From Nitrobacter sp051535235 (GTDB lineage: Bacteria; Pseudomonadota; Alphaproteobacteria; Rhizobiales; Xanthobacteraceae), in assembly GCF_051535235.1 (NCBI RefSeq), contig NZ_JBPPLZ010000007.1:62001-126000 (forward strand): 64,000 nucleotides of DNA, read 5' to 3'. Of this stretch, positions 18,294-27,462 are shown piece after piece. Every line of letters starts with the position of its first letter. Position 1 is the first letter of the stretch. Below the pieces are notes generated by a model. That model saw only the letters and a list, made by a program, of their open reading frames with translations. It searched no databases and was not told the DNA's origin. Both the position numbers and the translations under genes were made by a program.

Positions 18294-19772
18294 ATGAAGT
18301 TTCTGGCATCCCGCGACGCGCAGGCGCAACTCGACGCGCTCGACAGGTCCCAAGCAGTGATCGAGTTCGATCTCGACGGAACGATCATCACCGCGAACGC
18401 GAACTTTCTCAACGCGATGGGATACACGCTCGCGGAAATCCGCGGCAAGCATCACAGCATGTTTGTCGACCAGCAACGCCGCGACAGCCACGAATATCGC
18501 GAATTCTGGGACGCTCTGAGACGCGGTGAATATCAGGCTCAGGAGTTCAAGCGCGTCGCCAAGGGCGGGCGGCCGATCTGGATCCAGGCGTCCTACAACC
18601 CGCTGCTGGATCGTCGCGGCAAGCCCTTCAAGGTGGTCAAGTTCGCCACCGATGTCACCCAACGCAAACTGCGGAGCGCCGATTGCGAAGGCCAGCTCAA
18701 GGCGATTCACAAGGCGCAGGCGGTGATCGAATTCAATCTCGACGGCACCATCATTACCGCGAACGACAATTTCCTGAAGACCCTTGGTTATCGGCTGGAC
18801 GAGATCCAGGGGCGGCATCACCGGATCTTCATCGAACCCGCCGAACGCGACGGTGCGGCCTACAAGGCATTTTGGGACTCGCTCCGGCGCGGCGAATATC
18901 AGGCTGCCGAGTACAAGCGGATCGGCAACGGTGGCCGGACAGTCTGGATTCAGGCGTCGTATAACCCCATCCATGATGCGGAGGGCGCGCTGATGAAGGT
19001 GGTCAAGTTCGCCACGGATGTGACGGCGCAGGTTGAAGACCGCATGCGCCGCCTGGACTTGCAGAAATCCATCGACACCGATCTCGGCCAGATCACCGAG
19101 TCCGTTGCCGCGACCTCGCAGCGCGTGACCTCGGCGGCCGATGCGTCCACTCAGGCCTCCTCCAACATGCAAGCGGTTGCGGCCGGCGCGGAAGAACTCG
19201 CGGCATCGGTCGGCGAGATCAGCCGCCAGGCGGCGGACGCGCTTGCGATTTCCCAGCAGGCCGTTACGCAGGCCAACGAGACCAGTTCCATCGTTTCCGG
19301 TCTTTCAACCGCGGCGCAAAAAATCGGCGACGTTGTCCAACTCATCAACAGCATTGCCGAACAGACCAATCTGCTGGCGCTCAACGCCACCATCGAGGCG
19401 GCGCGCGCGGGCGAAGCCGGTCGGGGTTTTGCGGTGGTCGCCTCGGAAGTGAAGAGCCTGGCCTCGCAAACCGCCAAGGCCACCGATGAGATCAGCGGCC
19501 AGGTGGCCGAAGTTCAGAATACCACCGGCGGGGCGGTCGCAGTCATCGAGGCCATCACCCAGACGATTTCGCGCATCAATGAAATATCGGCGGCCATCGC
19601 CGCGTCGGTGGAAGAACAGGCGTCCGTGACGCAGAGCATCTCGTCCAACATGCAGGTCGCGGCCAAGGGAGTTGCGGACATCACCTCGAACATGAGCGAG
19701 ATCGCCCATGTCACGCAGTCCGTGGATACCGCGACCCGCAAGGTCAAGGATGCATCGCGCGCGCTGGCGTAG
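18294..19772 (+). CDS. Soluble methyl-accepting chemotaxis protein with two PAS domains
   Basis: A 492-residue receptor with no membrane segment and no HAMP domain, so it should sense a cytoplasmic signal. Residues 15–120 and 137–242 are two PAS domains that are near duplicates, offset by exactly 122 codons. The C-terminal part is a chemotaxis signalling domain with the hairpin tip INSIAEQTNLLALNATIEAARAGEAGRGFAVVASEVKSLA, the CheA/CheW contact site. PAS domains of this class often hold flavin or haem, but no cofactor can be read here. Its signal would enter the Che proteins encoded at 30.7–36.4 kb. The next gene is metabolic. Confidence 0.9.
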   Translation: MKFLASRDAQAQLDALDRSQAVIEFDLDGTIITANANFLNAMGYTLAEIRGKHHSMFVDQQRRDSHEYREFWDALRRGEYQAQEFKRVAKGGRPIWIQASYNPLLDRRGKPFKVVKFATDVTQRKLRSADCEGQLKAIHKAQAVIEFNLDGTIITANDNFLKTLGYRLDEIQGRHHRIFIEPAERDGAAYKAFWDSLRRGEYQAAEYKRIGNGGRTVWIQASYNPIHDAEGALMKVVKFATDVTAQVEDRMRRLDLQKSIDTDLGQITESVAATSQRVTSAADASTQASSNMQAVAAGAEELAASVGEISRQAADALAISQQAVTQANETSSIVSGLSTAAQKIGDVVQLINSIAEQTNLLALNATIEAARAGEAGRGFAVVASEVKSLASQTAKATDEISGQVAEVQNTTGGAVAVIEAITQTISRINEISAAIAASVEEQASVTQSISSNMQVAAKGVADITSNMSEIAHVTQSVDTATRKVKDASRALA

Positions 19773-19887
19773 CGGCGGCATCGAGCGACGAGCGCTGTCG
19801 CACCCTTCTCTCGATGCGATCGCCATGGCATGGTTGCTCCCGGAAAAAGTGCGACCTATCTTTGGTCGCGCGTGAGGGAGAACCTCC

Positions 19888-21063
19888 GTGACTGGTTTCA
19901 ACAGCGCTGGCGACTTCAACTTCGACCTCGGCGAAACTGCGGACGCGATCCGCGAGACGGTTCGCGATTTTTCTGTCAACGAGATCGCGCCGCGCGCTGC
20001 CGAGATCGACAGGACCAACCAGTTCCCGCGCGACCTCTGGCCCAAACTGGGTGCGCTCGGGCTGCACGGCATCACGGTCGAGGAGGAGTATGGCGGCGCC
20101 GGTCTCGGCTATCTCGAGCATTGCATCGTCATGGAGGAAATCTCGCGCGGCTCGGCTTCGGTCGGGTTGTCCTATGGCGCGCATTCCAATCTCTGCATCA
20201 ATCAATTGCGTCGCAACGGCAGCGAGGCGCAGAAGCGCAAATATCTGCCGAAGCTGATTTCCGGCGAGGACGTCGGGGCGCTGGCGATGTCCGAGACCGG
20301 CGCCGGTTCGGATGTCGTGTCGATGAAGACCCGCGCCGACAGGAAGGGCGGTCGCTACATTCTCAACGGCAGCAAGATGTGGATCACCAACGGACCCGTC
20401 GCGGAAACGCTGGTGGTCTACGCCAAGACCGACGCCGCCGCGGTCGCGCGCGGCATCACCGCCTTCATCATCGAAAAGGGGTTCAAGGGATTTTCGACTG
20501 CGCAGAAGCTCGACAAGCTCGGCATGCGCGGGTCCGACACCTGTGAACTGGTGTTCGAGGATTGCGAGGTGCCCGAAGAGAACGTACTCGGCAACATCAA
20601 TGGCGGCATCAGCGTGCTGATGTCCGGCCTCGATTACGAGCGTGCCGTGCTCGCCGCCGGACCGCTCGGCATCATGCAGGCCTGCATGGACGTGGTGATG
20701 CCCTATGTGCATGAGCGCAGGCAGTTCGGTCAGCCGATCGGAAGTTTCCAGTTCGTGCAGGGCAAGGTCGCCGACATGTACGTCACCATGAATGCGTGCC
20801 GTGCCTATGTCTACGCGGTGGCGAAGGCCTGCGATCGCGGCGAGACCACGCGCGAGGATGCGGCAGGGGCTATCCTTTACGCGGCGGAGAAGGCGACGCA
20901 GTGCGCGCTGGACGCGATCCAGTTGCTCGGCGGTAATGGTTATATCAACGACTATCCGACCGGACGTCTGTTGCGCGACGCCAAGCTCTATGAAATCGGC
21001 GCCGGCACCAGCGAAATTCGCCGTATGCTGATCGGCCGCGAACTGTTCGAGAAGAACGCGTAG
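19888..21063 (+). CDS. ivd: Isovaleryl-CoA dehydrogenase
   Basis: A 391-residue acyl-CoA dehydrogenase of leucine breakdown, oxidising isovaleryl-CoA to 3-methylcrotonyl-CoA and passing electrons to ETF. Conserved segments include ALAMSETGAGSDVVSMKT, WITNGPVAETLVVYAKTD, YERAVLAAGPLGIMQACMD with the catalytic-type Glu of the isovaleryl group, and the C-terminal QLLGGNGYINDYPTGRLLRDAKLYEIGAGTSEIRRMLIGREL. The start is a GTG with a good upstream GGGAG. The other leucine-degradation genes are not in the window, but ETF-QO (5560) is. Confidence 0.9.
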   Translation: MTGFNSAGDFNFDLGETADAIRETVRDFSVNEIAPRAAEIDRTNQFPRDLWPKLGALGLHGITVEEEYGGAGLGYLEHCIVMEEISRGSASVGLSYGAHSNLCINQLRRNGSEAQKRKYLPKLISGEDVGALAMSETGAGSDVVSMKTRADRKGGRYILNGSKMWITNGPVAETLVVYAKTDAAAVARGITAFIIEKGFKGFSTAQKLDKLGMRGSDTCELVFEDCEVPEENVLGNINGGISVLMSGLDYERAVLAAGPLGIMQACMDVVMPYVHERRQFGQPIGSFQFVQGKVADMYVTMNACRAYVYAVAKACDRGETTREDAAGAILYAAEKATQCALDAIQLLGGNGYINDYPTGRLLRDAKLYEIGAGTSEIRRMLIGRELFEKNA

Positions 21064-21068
21064 CTATT

Positions 21069-21173
21069 CGTCATTCCGGGGTGCGACGCAGTCGCAAACC
21101 CGGAATCCAGCACCGAGGTAAATGTTGTGTTGCTGGATTCCGGATCGCCACTAAAGCGGCGTCCGGAATGACG
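21069..21173. repeat. Extragenic palindromic element (CGTCATTCCGG ends)
   Basis: An element of about 105 bases bounded by CGTCATTCCGG and its inverted copy CCGGAATGACG. Inside are further inverted copies of CCGGAATCCAGCA-like sequence. It is related to the element at 36415–36536 and lies between convergent genes, where it could also end transcription. Confidence 0.75.
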
Positions 21174-21195
21174 GGGATTCGCGATAAAAAGCCGA

Positions 21196-22005
21196 TCACT
21201 CCAGCGGCAGGTCGTTGACCTTGGCAACCCACGCCCGCACATCGATCATGACCTGCGGCAGCACCGCCCTGGTCTCCTGCACGGTCATGCCGGCCTTGAT
21301 GCGCGGATCGTAGAGGATGTTGAGGATGTACTGGTCGTAGATGTCGAAGAAGCCCATCTGGACGTCGTCGTTGAACATGGTCCACGGCACGGAACTGGTG
21401 TCGTTGATCGGGCCGAGCGACTGCAGCAGTTCCTCGTAGGCGCAGTCGAGGAAGACGAAGTCGCCGTTGTCGACGGTCAGGATCACGTCGGAATGCTCGA
21501 TCTCGAATGCCTCGTTCTTGCGAAAACCGGAGAGGCATTGGGGATCGAGCGAGGTGTGGATTTCGCGAGCGCGCCTGGCGCCGTAGAGCCCGGCGATCGT
21601 GCGATCGAGGTTGCGGTCGCGGACCAGCCGGACGGTGACGTTGGCGGCATCGGTGCTGTCCGCCATGGCGATGTCCAGATGCCGGACGCGCCTTGCGATG
21701 TCGGCGACGACTTTCGCCAGTTGCGCCTTCCGGTCGGCACGATTGACGCCCTCTGCGAATACGCGCACCGGCACGTCATATTTGCGGATGCGGTCGACCC
21801 GGCCGGCCAGATGGTACTCGGCGCCGAAGGCGATTTTGAAGAACCCGTCGAGAATCTCGCTGTCGGTGAAGACCTTTTTCTCGGCGTGCTGACGCCCGGC
21901 AACTCCCGCAAACTCGGCGAGGGCGGGTCGCAAGGGGGCATGCGCGACGCAGACGGCCGCTCCGATCAAGGTGGCGGCAACAAGCCTGAGCGAAGCGATA
22001 TGCAT
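21196..22005 (-). CDS. DUF2927 family secreted protein
   Basis: A 269-residue protein with a signal peptide (residues 1–30, LVAATLIGAAVCVAHAPLRPALA). The remainder matches the DUF2927 pattern: EILDGFFKIAFGAEYHLAGRVDRIRKYDVPVRVF, then a region with two cysteines (QCLSGF and FLDCAYEELLQSLGPIND) and the end WTMFNDDVQMGFFDIYDQYILNILYDPRI. The fold resembles a zinc-dependent protease-like scaffold in some predictions, but the HExxH motif is absent and no function is known. It is probably periplasmic. Confidence 0.8.
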   Translation of the reverse strand: MHIASLRLVAATLIGAAVCVAHAPLRPALAEFAGVAGRQHAEKKVFTDSEILDGFFKIAFGAEYHLAGRVDRIRKYDVPVRVFAEGVNRADRKAQLAKVVADIARRVRHLDIAMADSTDAANVTVRLVRDRNLDRTIAGLYGARRAREIHTSLDPQCLSGFRKNEAFEIEHSDVILTVDNGDFVFLDCAYEELLQSLGPINDTSSVPWTMFNDDVQMGFFDIYDQYILNILYDPRIKAGMTVQETRAVLPQVMIDVRAWVAKVNDLPLE

Positions 22006-22180
22006 CGCGGCCAGCCTCCCTCAACCAACCCGCGCGGGGGCGCGCAAATGTCATTCTCGCGCGCACGTCTCTTAGATCCGTGCGGCTTATCCGGGTTACA
22101 ATGATTCCGGATCGAACCAATTCGGAATCATGAACGCGATCAATTCATCTATCGGGACGTGATGCGGGTAAATCACTCCG

Positions 22181-22744
22181 CTAGTTATTGACGACGACCG
22201 TCGTGCCGACCGACACGCGATCATAAAGATCCTTCACGTCCTCGTTGGTCATGCGGAAGCAGCCGGACGACACGGCCTGACCGATCGTCTCCGGTTCGTT
22301 GGAGCCGTGGATGCGATAGAGCGTCGAGCCGAGATACATCGCGCGCGCGCCGAGCGGATTGTCGATACCGCCTTTCATGAAACGCGGCAAATCAGGACGC
22401 CGGCGCAGCATCTGCGCGGGGGGCGTCCAGCTCGGCCATTCCTTCTTGGCGCTGATGCGATGGACGCCGCCCCAGCGGAAACCGTCGCGGCCGACGCCGA
22501 TGCCGTATCTCAGCGCCTGGCCGTTGGGGAGAACGAGATAGAGCCGCCGCTCGCTGGTGCTGATGACGATGGTGCCGGGCGCATACCGGCTTTGGAAATA
22601 GACAACCTCGCGAGGGATCGGATTTGCGGAGGTAAAATTGGGACTGAAATCCATGAAGTCGCGCGTATCGACGTATTGCGCGAAAGCGGACCTCGCATTG
22701 AAGGCAAAGGCGGCGGCAATCAAAAGAGCCAAAACGCGCGTCAT
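22181..22744 (-). CDS. L,D-transpeptidase (ErfK/YbiS type)
   Basis: A 187-residue secreted enzyme that forms 3-3 cross-links in peptidoglycan or attaches proteins to it. A signal peptide (residues 1–22) precedes the YkuD domain, which carries the conserved IHGSNEPETIGQAVSSGCFRM with catalytic His and Cys. The ATG at 22744 directly precedes the signal peptide; a longer open frame exists upstream but is not conserved. It is divergent from the ThDP enzyme gene. Confidence 0.92.
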   Translation of the reverse strand: MTRVLALLIAAAFAFNARSAFAQYVDTRDFMDFSPNFTSANPIPREVVYFQSRYAPGTIVISTSERRLYLVLPNGQALRYGIGVGRDGFRWGGVHRISAKKEWPSWTPPAQMLRRRPDLPRFMKGGIDNPLGARAMYLGSTLYRIHGSNEPETIGQAVSSGCFRMTNEDVKDLYDRVSVGTTVVVNN

Positions 22745-22913
22745 TGTATCCTCATTGATCAATCTCGTTGCGAGACAGGGCACAATTCGTCCGGTTTCGC
22801 AAGGCGCAGTCGCGTGAGGAGGATTCTTCCCGCGTAAACGTTGCGAAAAGGTATCAACATCCTCATGGAGTGGATTTGACACGCGGCACCTCGCGAGCCT
22901 TTGACGCACGGCT

Positions 22914-22939
22914 GGAACGATGTTGATCTCGGCTTCGTT
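22914..22939 (+). promoter_or_regulatory. EcfG-type general stress promoter (candidate)
   Basis: GGAAC at 22914–22918 and CGTT at 22936–22939 are separated by 17 bases, the consensus spacing of EcfG (sigma-EcfG, PhyR cascade) promoters in Rhizobiales. The implied transcript would begin about 20 bases before the ATG at 22965. Confidence 0.5.
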
Positions 22940-22964
22940 CGAAGGACAGGAGCGGAGCGCAAGG

Positions 22965-24512
22965 ATGAACGGTGCTGAAAGCCTGGTGCGGACGCTGGTC
23001 CAGGGCGGCGTAGACGTCTGCTTCGCCAATCCGGGCACGTCCGAGATGCATTTTGTCGCGGCGCTGGACCGGGTGGAGGGCATGCGCTGCGTACTCGGGC
23101 TGTTCGAAGGCGTGGTCACCGGTGCCGCGGACGGCTATTTCCGCATGAAGGGCGTGCCGGCCTGCACCCTGCTTCATCTCGGTCCGGGTCTCGCCAATGG
23201 CCTCGCCAACCTTCACAACGCCGGGAAGGCCGGTTCCGGCATCGTCAACATCGTCGGCCAGCATGCGGTTGACCACATCGGATACAATGCGCCGCTGACA
23301 TCGGATATCGAGGGGCTGGCGCGGCCGATGTCGGGTTGGGTCCGCACCGCGCCGAATTCGAAATCGGTCGCCTGCGATGGCGCGGCGGCGATCGCGGCTG
23401 CGAAAAGTTCACCGCCGCAGATCGCGACGCTGATCCTGCCCGCCGATACCGCGTGGAACGAGGCCGACGGTATCGCCGCGGTGCCCGAGAATTCGCAGCG
23501 CCCGGGCTATTCGCAGCCCGCGGTCGATGCCGCGGCGAGGATCCTGCATAGCAACGGCCCAGAGACTCTGCTGCTGCTCACAGGCAGCGCGCTGGGCGAG
23601 CAGGGGCTGGCGCTGTCCGGCATGATCGCGGGCAGGACCGGCTGCAAGGTGATGGCGCAGACCTATAACGCGCGCATGGCGCGCGGGCGCGGCCGCTTTT
23701 CCATCGACCGCATTCCCTATGTGGTCGAGCAGGCTTTGCGCGTTCTGCAGCCCTTCAGAACCATCATACTGGTCGAAGCCGACGATCCCGTCGCGTTCTT
23801 CGCCTATCCGGACAAGCCGAGCCTCTTGAAGCCGGAGGGCTGTTCGGTGCACCCGATGACGGCGCGGGGCGACAATTCAGTGGCCGCGCTGGAAGCGCTG
23901 GCGGACGCCGCGGGCGCACGGCGAGCGGATATGAGGCCGCAGAAGCCGGTTGAACTCATAGCGCCCACCGGACAACTCGATCACGCCTCCATCGCGCAGG
24001 CGATCGCGCTTGCAATTCCGGAGAATGCCATCGTCGTCGACGAGTCGATCACGACGGGTCGCGGATTCTTCCCGCCGACCGCGACCGCTGCGCCCCATGA
24101 CTGGCTGCAGAACATGGGCGGCTCGATCGGCTTTTCCACGCCGGTGGCGACCGGCGCGGCTGCGGCCTGTCCCGATCGCAAGGTGGTCTGCCTGGTCGGC
24201 GACGGCAGCGCGATGTACACGCTGCAATCGCTATGGACACAGGCGCGCGAGGGCCTCGACGTCACCACCGTCGTTTTCTCAAATCGCATGTATCAGATCC
24301 TGCGCGGCGAGTTCGACGGCGTCGGCGCCGGAGAACCCGGCGAGCGGGCGATGGACATGCTGAGCCTCGATCGCCCAGGCCTCGACTGGGTGTCGCTTGC
24401 GAGAGGCATGGGCGTGCCGGGCCGGGCCGTGACCACGGCGGACGACTTCAACAAGGCGCTGGCCGAGGCGATGGCGGAGAGGGGGCCGCGCCTGATCGAG
24501 GTACGGATGTGA
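22965..24512 (+). CDS. Acetolactate synthase large subunit-like ThDP enzyme
   Basis: A 515-residue thiamine-diphosphate enzyme. The N-terminal domain has CFANPGTSEMHFVAALDR and LGLFEGVVTGAADGYFRM with the cofactor-activating Glu. The C-terminal domain has VVCLVGDGSAMYTLQSLWTQAREG followed by the Asn of the GDG-Nx motif (FSNRMYQIL), which binds Mg-diphosphate. The central FAD/ADP-ribose-like domain is present but weakly conserved. No regulatory-subunit gene accompanies it, so a role in branched-chain synthesis is doubtful; an alternative 2-oxo-acid decarboxylase activity is possible. ATG 22965 is preferred to 22920 by its AAGG ribosome binding site. Confidence 0.82.
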   Translation: MNGAESLVRTLVQGGVDVCFANPGTSEMHFVAALDRVEGMRCVLGLFEGVVTGAADGYFRMKGVPACTLLHLGPGLANGLANLHNAGKAGSGIVNIVGQHAVDHIGYNAPLTSDIEGLARPMSGWVRTAPNSKSVACDGAAAIAAAKSSPPQIATLILPADTAWNEADGIAAVPENSQRPGYSQPAVDAAARILHSNGPETLLLLTGSALGEQGLALSGMIAGRTGCKVMAQTYNARMARGRGRFSIDRIPYVVEQALRVLQPFRTIILVEADDPVAFFAYPDKPSLLKPEGCSVHPMTARGDNSVAALEALADAAGARRADMRPQKPVELIAPTGQLDHASIAQAIALAIPENAIVVDESITTGRGFFPPTATAAPHDWLQNMGGSIGFSTPVATGAAAACPDRKVVCLVGDGSAMYTLQSLWTQAREGLDVTTVVFSNRMYQILRGEFDGVGAGEPGERAMDMLSLDRPGLDWVSLARGMGVPGRAVTTADDFNKALAEAMAERGPRLIEVRM

Positions 24513-24550
24513 GACGCTGTAGCGCGTCGGTAAAGATCGGCTGATACGAC

Positions 24551-24652
24551 AGAGCTATTCCGGCTTTGATGGAATCAAAGCCGAGCTCTAGCTTTTGTTT
24601 GACGCGTTTTCTTCACGCGAACCGGTATCCACTTCGCTTGAAAACGCTATAA
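24551..24652. repeat. Dispersed extragenic palindromic element
   Basis: A perfect hairpin (AGAGCT and AGCTCT arms, then CGGCTTTGAT against ATCAAAGCCG around GGA, 24551–24589) is followed by a conserved block with GCGTTTTCTTCACGCGAACC and GAAAACGCTATA. Other copies lie at 2945, 10165, 25954 and 60244. Confidence 0.8.
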
Positions 24653-24688
24653 ACGCGACAGGGACGCGCGTTGCGTGCGAGAGCTCCA

Positions 24689-25402
24689 ATGAGCCTGACC
24701 TATGTCATCCCCGACGTTCATGGCCGCTTCGATCTGCTCAGCGAGGCGTTGCACCGGGTTCATGTCCACGCCGCCGGCAACGGCGGCACGCTGGTGATGC
24801 TCGGCGATTACGTCGACAAGGGACCGCACAGCAGCAGGGTCATCGCAAGGCTGCGACGCGGAATGCCGGACGGCTGGAGCTTCGTTCCTCTCAAGGGCAA
24901 TCACGATGCGATGATGGTCGCCGCGTGGCGCGATCCGGCCCAAATGACGCGGTGGCTCGAGCACGGCGGCGACGCGGTTCTGGAATCCTACGGCGGCGAT
25001 CCCTTTGTGATTCCGGAAGCCGACATCGCCTGGCTGGAGGCGCTGCCGCTGATGTATGTCGATGCGCATCGCATCTATGTTCACGCCGGGCTCGATCCCG
25101 GCGTTGCCCGCGAGGCGCAGCCTGAGTCCACGCTGCTCTGGAAACGCTATCCCAAAGGCGATGCAGCCGGCTTCGAGGGCCGCCATGTCGTGCACGGACA
25201 CAACTCGTTTGCTCAGGGCCCGGAGTTGTATGGAGGCCGCACCAATCTCGACACCAGGGCATGGCGTACCGGTCGTCTGGTGACCGGCGTGTTCGACGAC
25301 GCGTTGCCCGGTGGCCCCGTCGATTTCATCGTGGTTCAGCTTCCGGCACAGGAACTCCAGGGATCGGGAGGCGCGGCCGGCTTCTTTCGTGGGATACCCT
25401 GA
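24689..25402 (+). CDS. PPP-family metallophosphoesterase (serine/threonine phosphatase-like)
   Basis: A 237-residue phosphatase with the complete dinuclear-metal motif set: DVHGRFDLL (residue 9), GDYVDKGPHSSRV (about 41) and GNHDAMM (about 71), then VHAGLDPG and VVHGHNSF near 135 and 170. This is the bacterial PrpA/ApaH-like arrangement; the target could be a phosphoprotein or a dinucleotide. No signal peptide is present. The ATG at 24689 gives a normal N-terminus (LTYVIPDVHG). Confidence 0.9.
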   Translation: MSLTYVIPDVHGRFDLLSEALHRVHVHAAGNGGTLVMLGDYVDKGPHSSRVIARLRRGMPDGWSFVPLKGNHDAMMVAAWRDPAQMTRWLEHGGDAVLESYGGDPFVIPEADIAWLEALPLMYVDAHRIYVHAGLDPGVAREAQPESTLLWKRYPKGDAAGFEGRHVVHGHNSFAQGPELYGGRTNLDTRAWRTGRLVTGVFDDALPGGPVDFIVVQLPAQELQGSGGAAGFFRGIP

Positions 25403-25447
25403 TCGTTTATCTTGACGGCGGTGCGCAACGCAGGTCTTTCGTGTGAC

Positions 25448-25705
25448 ATGGACAAGGTCTCGGACTCGGTCACGAAACTGCAGGCGACGTTCCGCATCAA
25501 GGTGAACGGCGAGTCCGTCGCCATCGCCACTGTGGGGCAGGCCTATGATTTCATCACGCGCCTCAGCACCGCCGAATGGGGCGAGTTTAGCGCCCTGCAC
25601 GAGGAGGCGCGCGCCGCGCTGGAGGCTGCCGCGGACGACGCGATGCTCAGCCGCAAGGCCACCGACGCGCTGCGGGCCCTGTTCGCGCGAACTCATCTGC
25701 TGTGA
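25448..25705 (+). CDS. Conserved-looking hypothetical protein
   Basis: An 85-residue acidic soluble protein (MDKVSDSVTKLQATF onward, mostly predicted helix in its second half with EEARAALEAAADDAML). It begins 45 bases after the phosphatase gene and may be cotranscribed. I do not recognise a family. It has no signal peptide or membrane segment. An earlier TTG start (25412) is less likely. Confidence 0.55.
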   Translation: MDKVSDSVTKLQATFRIKVNGESVAIATVGQAYDFITRLSTAEWGEFSALHEEARAALEAAADDAMLSRKATDALRALFARTHLL

Positions 25706-25760
25706 GCGCTCGGGGACCGGACCAAGGCTTGCGGTGCGGCGACAATCCATGCCGGGCAAA

Positions 25761-25835
25761 TGGTGGGCGCACAAGGGATCGAACCTTGGACCTCTCCCGT
25801 GTGAAGGGAACGCTCTCCCGCTGAGCTATGCGCCC
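25761..25835 (-). tRNA. tRNA-Val (anticodon CAC)
   Basis: Read on the minus strand, the cloverleaf is complete: acceptor GGGCGCA with TGCGCCC, D arm GCTC-AGCGGGA-GAGC, anticodon arm TTCCC-TTCACAC-GGGAG with CAC at the centre, T arm CAAGG-TTCGATC-CCTTG, discriminator A and an encoded CCA. It reads valine GUG codons. Confidence 0.96.
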
Positions 25836-25953
25836 TGATCGTCAATCGCCGGACCTAGTTTCGGCCGGCCCAGCGACGACCGAAGCCGCGATTTAGGAAA
25901 TGCGGGGTGGGGGTGTCAAGCGAACCGTGCGCCTGCGCCGGTTGTTTAATCCT

Positions 25954-26051
25954 GCGATAGCGTATTCAACGAAGCGGATGCTCCCGGTTCGCGCCAAGAA
26001 ACGCATCAAAAAGCGAGAGCCGGTTTAGATTTCATCAAAGCCGGAATAGCC
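25954..26051. repeat. Dispersed extragenic palindromic element (diverged copy)
   Basis: It has the same layout as 24551–24652 in opposite orientation: GCGATAGCGTATTCAACGAAG, then GGTTCGCGCCAAGAAACGC, then a hairpin remnant (GAGCCGGTTTAGATTTCATC with AAAGCCGGAATAG). The hairpin arms have decayed. It abuts the stop codon of the next gene on the minus strand. Confidence 0.65.
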
Positions 26052-27317
26052 CTAACGCCCGCCGCGGGAAGCCTGGGATTGCAAGGCCCGGATGCGGTCG
26101 GCCAGAGAGTCGGCGGAGGGTATCGCGCCGTTGCCGGCTGCGCCGTTTGCGGCTTTCGTCGTCCTGGCCGGCGTTGCGTCAGCCGCCAGGATGGCCTTGA
26201 TCGGCGAATCCGGTCCCTCGATGGTCATGGCCAGCCTTGAGACCTCGGCGGCGATGTCGTTGATGCGCTCGCGCAGCAGTGCGTTTTCCATCTGCTCGGC
26301 CGTGCCGGAGGATGCCGCCTGCCGCTGGATCACGGTGATGTCGCGCTGAAGCTTGGCCCGCTCATCGTGGGCGGCGCGCAGCGCCCGTTCGGCTGCGATC
26401 ATTTCGTTGCGCAGTCCGTCGATGAGCGGAGACTTGCCGCCGTTCAGCGATGCGATCTCCTCGCGCAATTCGCTGATCGTGAGTTGCGCCGCCGCATTGG
26501 CTTTGCGCAACGGACCGTTCTCCTTGTCCCGCTCGGCCAGGGTCTTGGTCTGCGCGGCAAGCTGGCCGTCGAGTTCTCTGACACGGCTGCCGAGCCGTTC
26601 CGCTTCCTTGGTCTTGTCGATGAGCTGGCTGTCGATGGTGACGATGCGCTGGCTCAGATTTTCCACGTGTCTGCGCGCGTCGTCGCGCTCCCGGGCGTTG
26701 ACGGCGGACACGTCGCGCTGCCGTTCGAGCAGCGCCTGCGTATCGGCGAGTTCCTTTTCGACCTCGCTGATCCGGCCATTCAATCGCTCGACCTGCGCGC
26801 GCACCACGAACAGCTCGGCCTGCCGGCTCTCCGCCGTCAGAGAGCGATCCGACAGTTCCTGACGAAGCCGGGCGAGTTCGGCCTGGCTTTGGACGAGGGT
26901 CTGCTCGGCGCTCTGCAAAGTTTCGGCCTTTGTGACAAGCTCCTGTTCGGTGGATTGCAGATGCGCGCCGACCTTCTGCTCATGCCCCTCGAGTTTGAAT
27001 ATCGCGGCGTTCTTCTCGCCAAGCTCGACCTTCAGCCGGTTGATTGCGTCGGCCTTTTTGCCGAGTTCGGCGGACTGGCTGGCGGTCTTTCTCTTGAGTT
27101 GTTCGACGCTCATTTCCAGTCGCCTTGCCGACATCGCGAATTCGGCGCGCAACTGATCCTTATCGGCCTGGATTTCGGCCATCGACAGCGGCGTCGCCGC
27201 TTCGAGACGTTTGGTGGTGAGGCGAACGGCGCGGTTGTGCACGAGCGGCATGATCATCAGTCCGCACAGCATCGAAACCAGAAAACCGATCGCCAGATAC
27301 ATGATCGGCTCGACCAT
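26052..27317 (-). CDS. Membrane-anchored coiled-coil protein
   Basis: A 421-residue protein with one N-terminal membrane segment (residues 5–27, MYLAIGFLVSMLCGLMIMPLV), followed by about 300 residues of heptad-rich coiled coil with repeated KAETLQSAEQTLVQSQAEL-like stretches, and a short Ala-rich tail. It looks like a single-pass envelope scaffold or a tethering protein of unknown function. The ribosome binding site before ATG 27317 is weak. Large coiled coils give spurious matches to SMC-like proteins, so no function is assigned. Confidence 0.7.
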   Translation of the reverse strand: MVEPIMYLAIGFLVSMLCGLMIMPLVHNRAVRLTTKRLEAATPLSMAEIQADKDQLRAEFAMSARRLEMSVEQLKRKTASQSAELGKKADAINRLKVELGEKNAAIFKLEGHEQKVGAHLQSTEQELVTKAETLQSAEQTLVQSQAELARLRQELSDRSLTAESRQAELFVVRAQVERLNGRISEVEKELADTQALLERQRDVSAVNARERDDARRHVENLSQRIVTIDSQLIDKTKEAERLGSRVRELDGQLAAQTKTLAERDKENGPLRKANAAAQLTISELREEIASLNGGKSPLIDGLRNEMIAAERALRAAHDERAKLQRDITVIQRQAASSGTAEQMENALLRERINDIAAEVSRLAMTIEGPDSPIKAILAADATPARTTKAANGAAGNGAIPSADSLADRIRALQSQASRGGR

Positions 27318-27462
27318 GGGGGGCGCTCCACAAGCCGGATAAGGATTCGGCTACCATGCCATGAGCGGCCGGCAAAACACCAGCGTCACGCCACGCAAGG
27401 CATTTTCCGGTCAGGCGGAATCCGGTTGGCCGCAAGAAAACATGGACGCTGGCATCAGGGCG

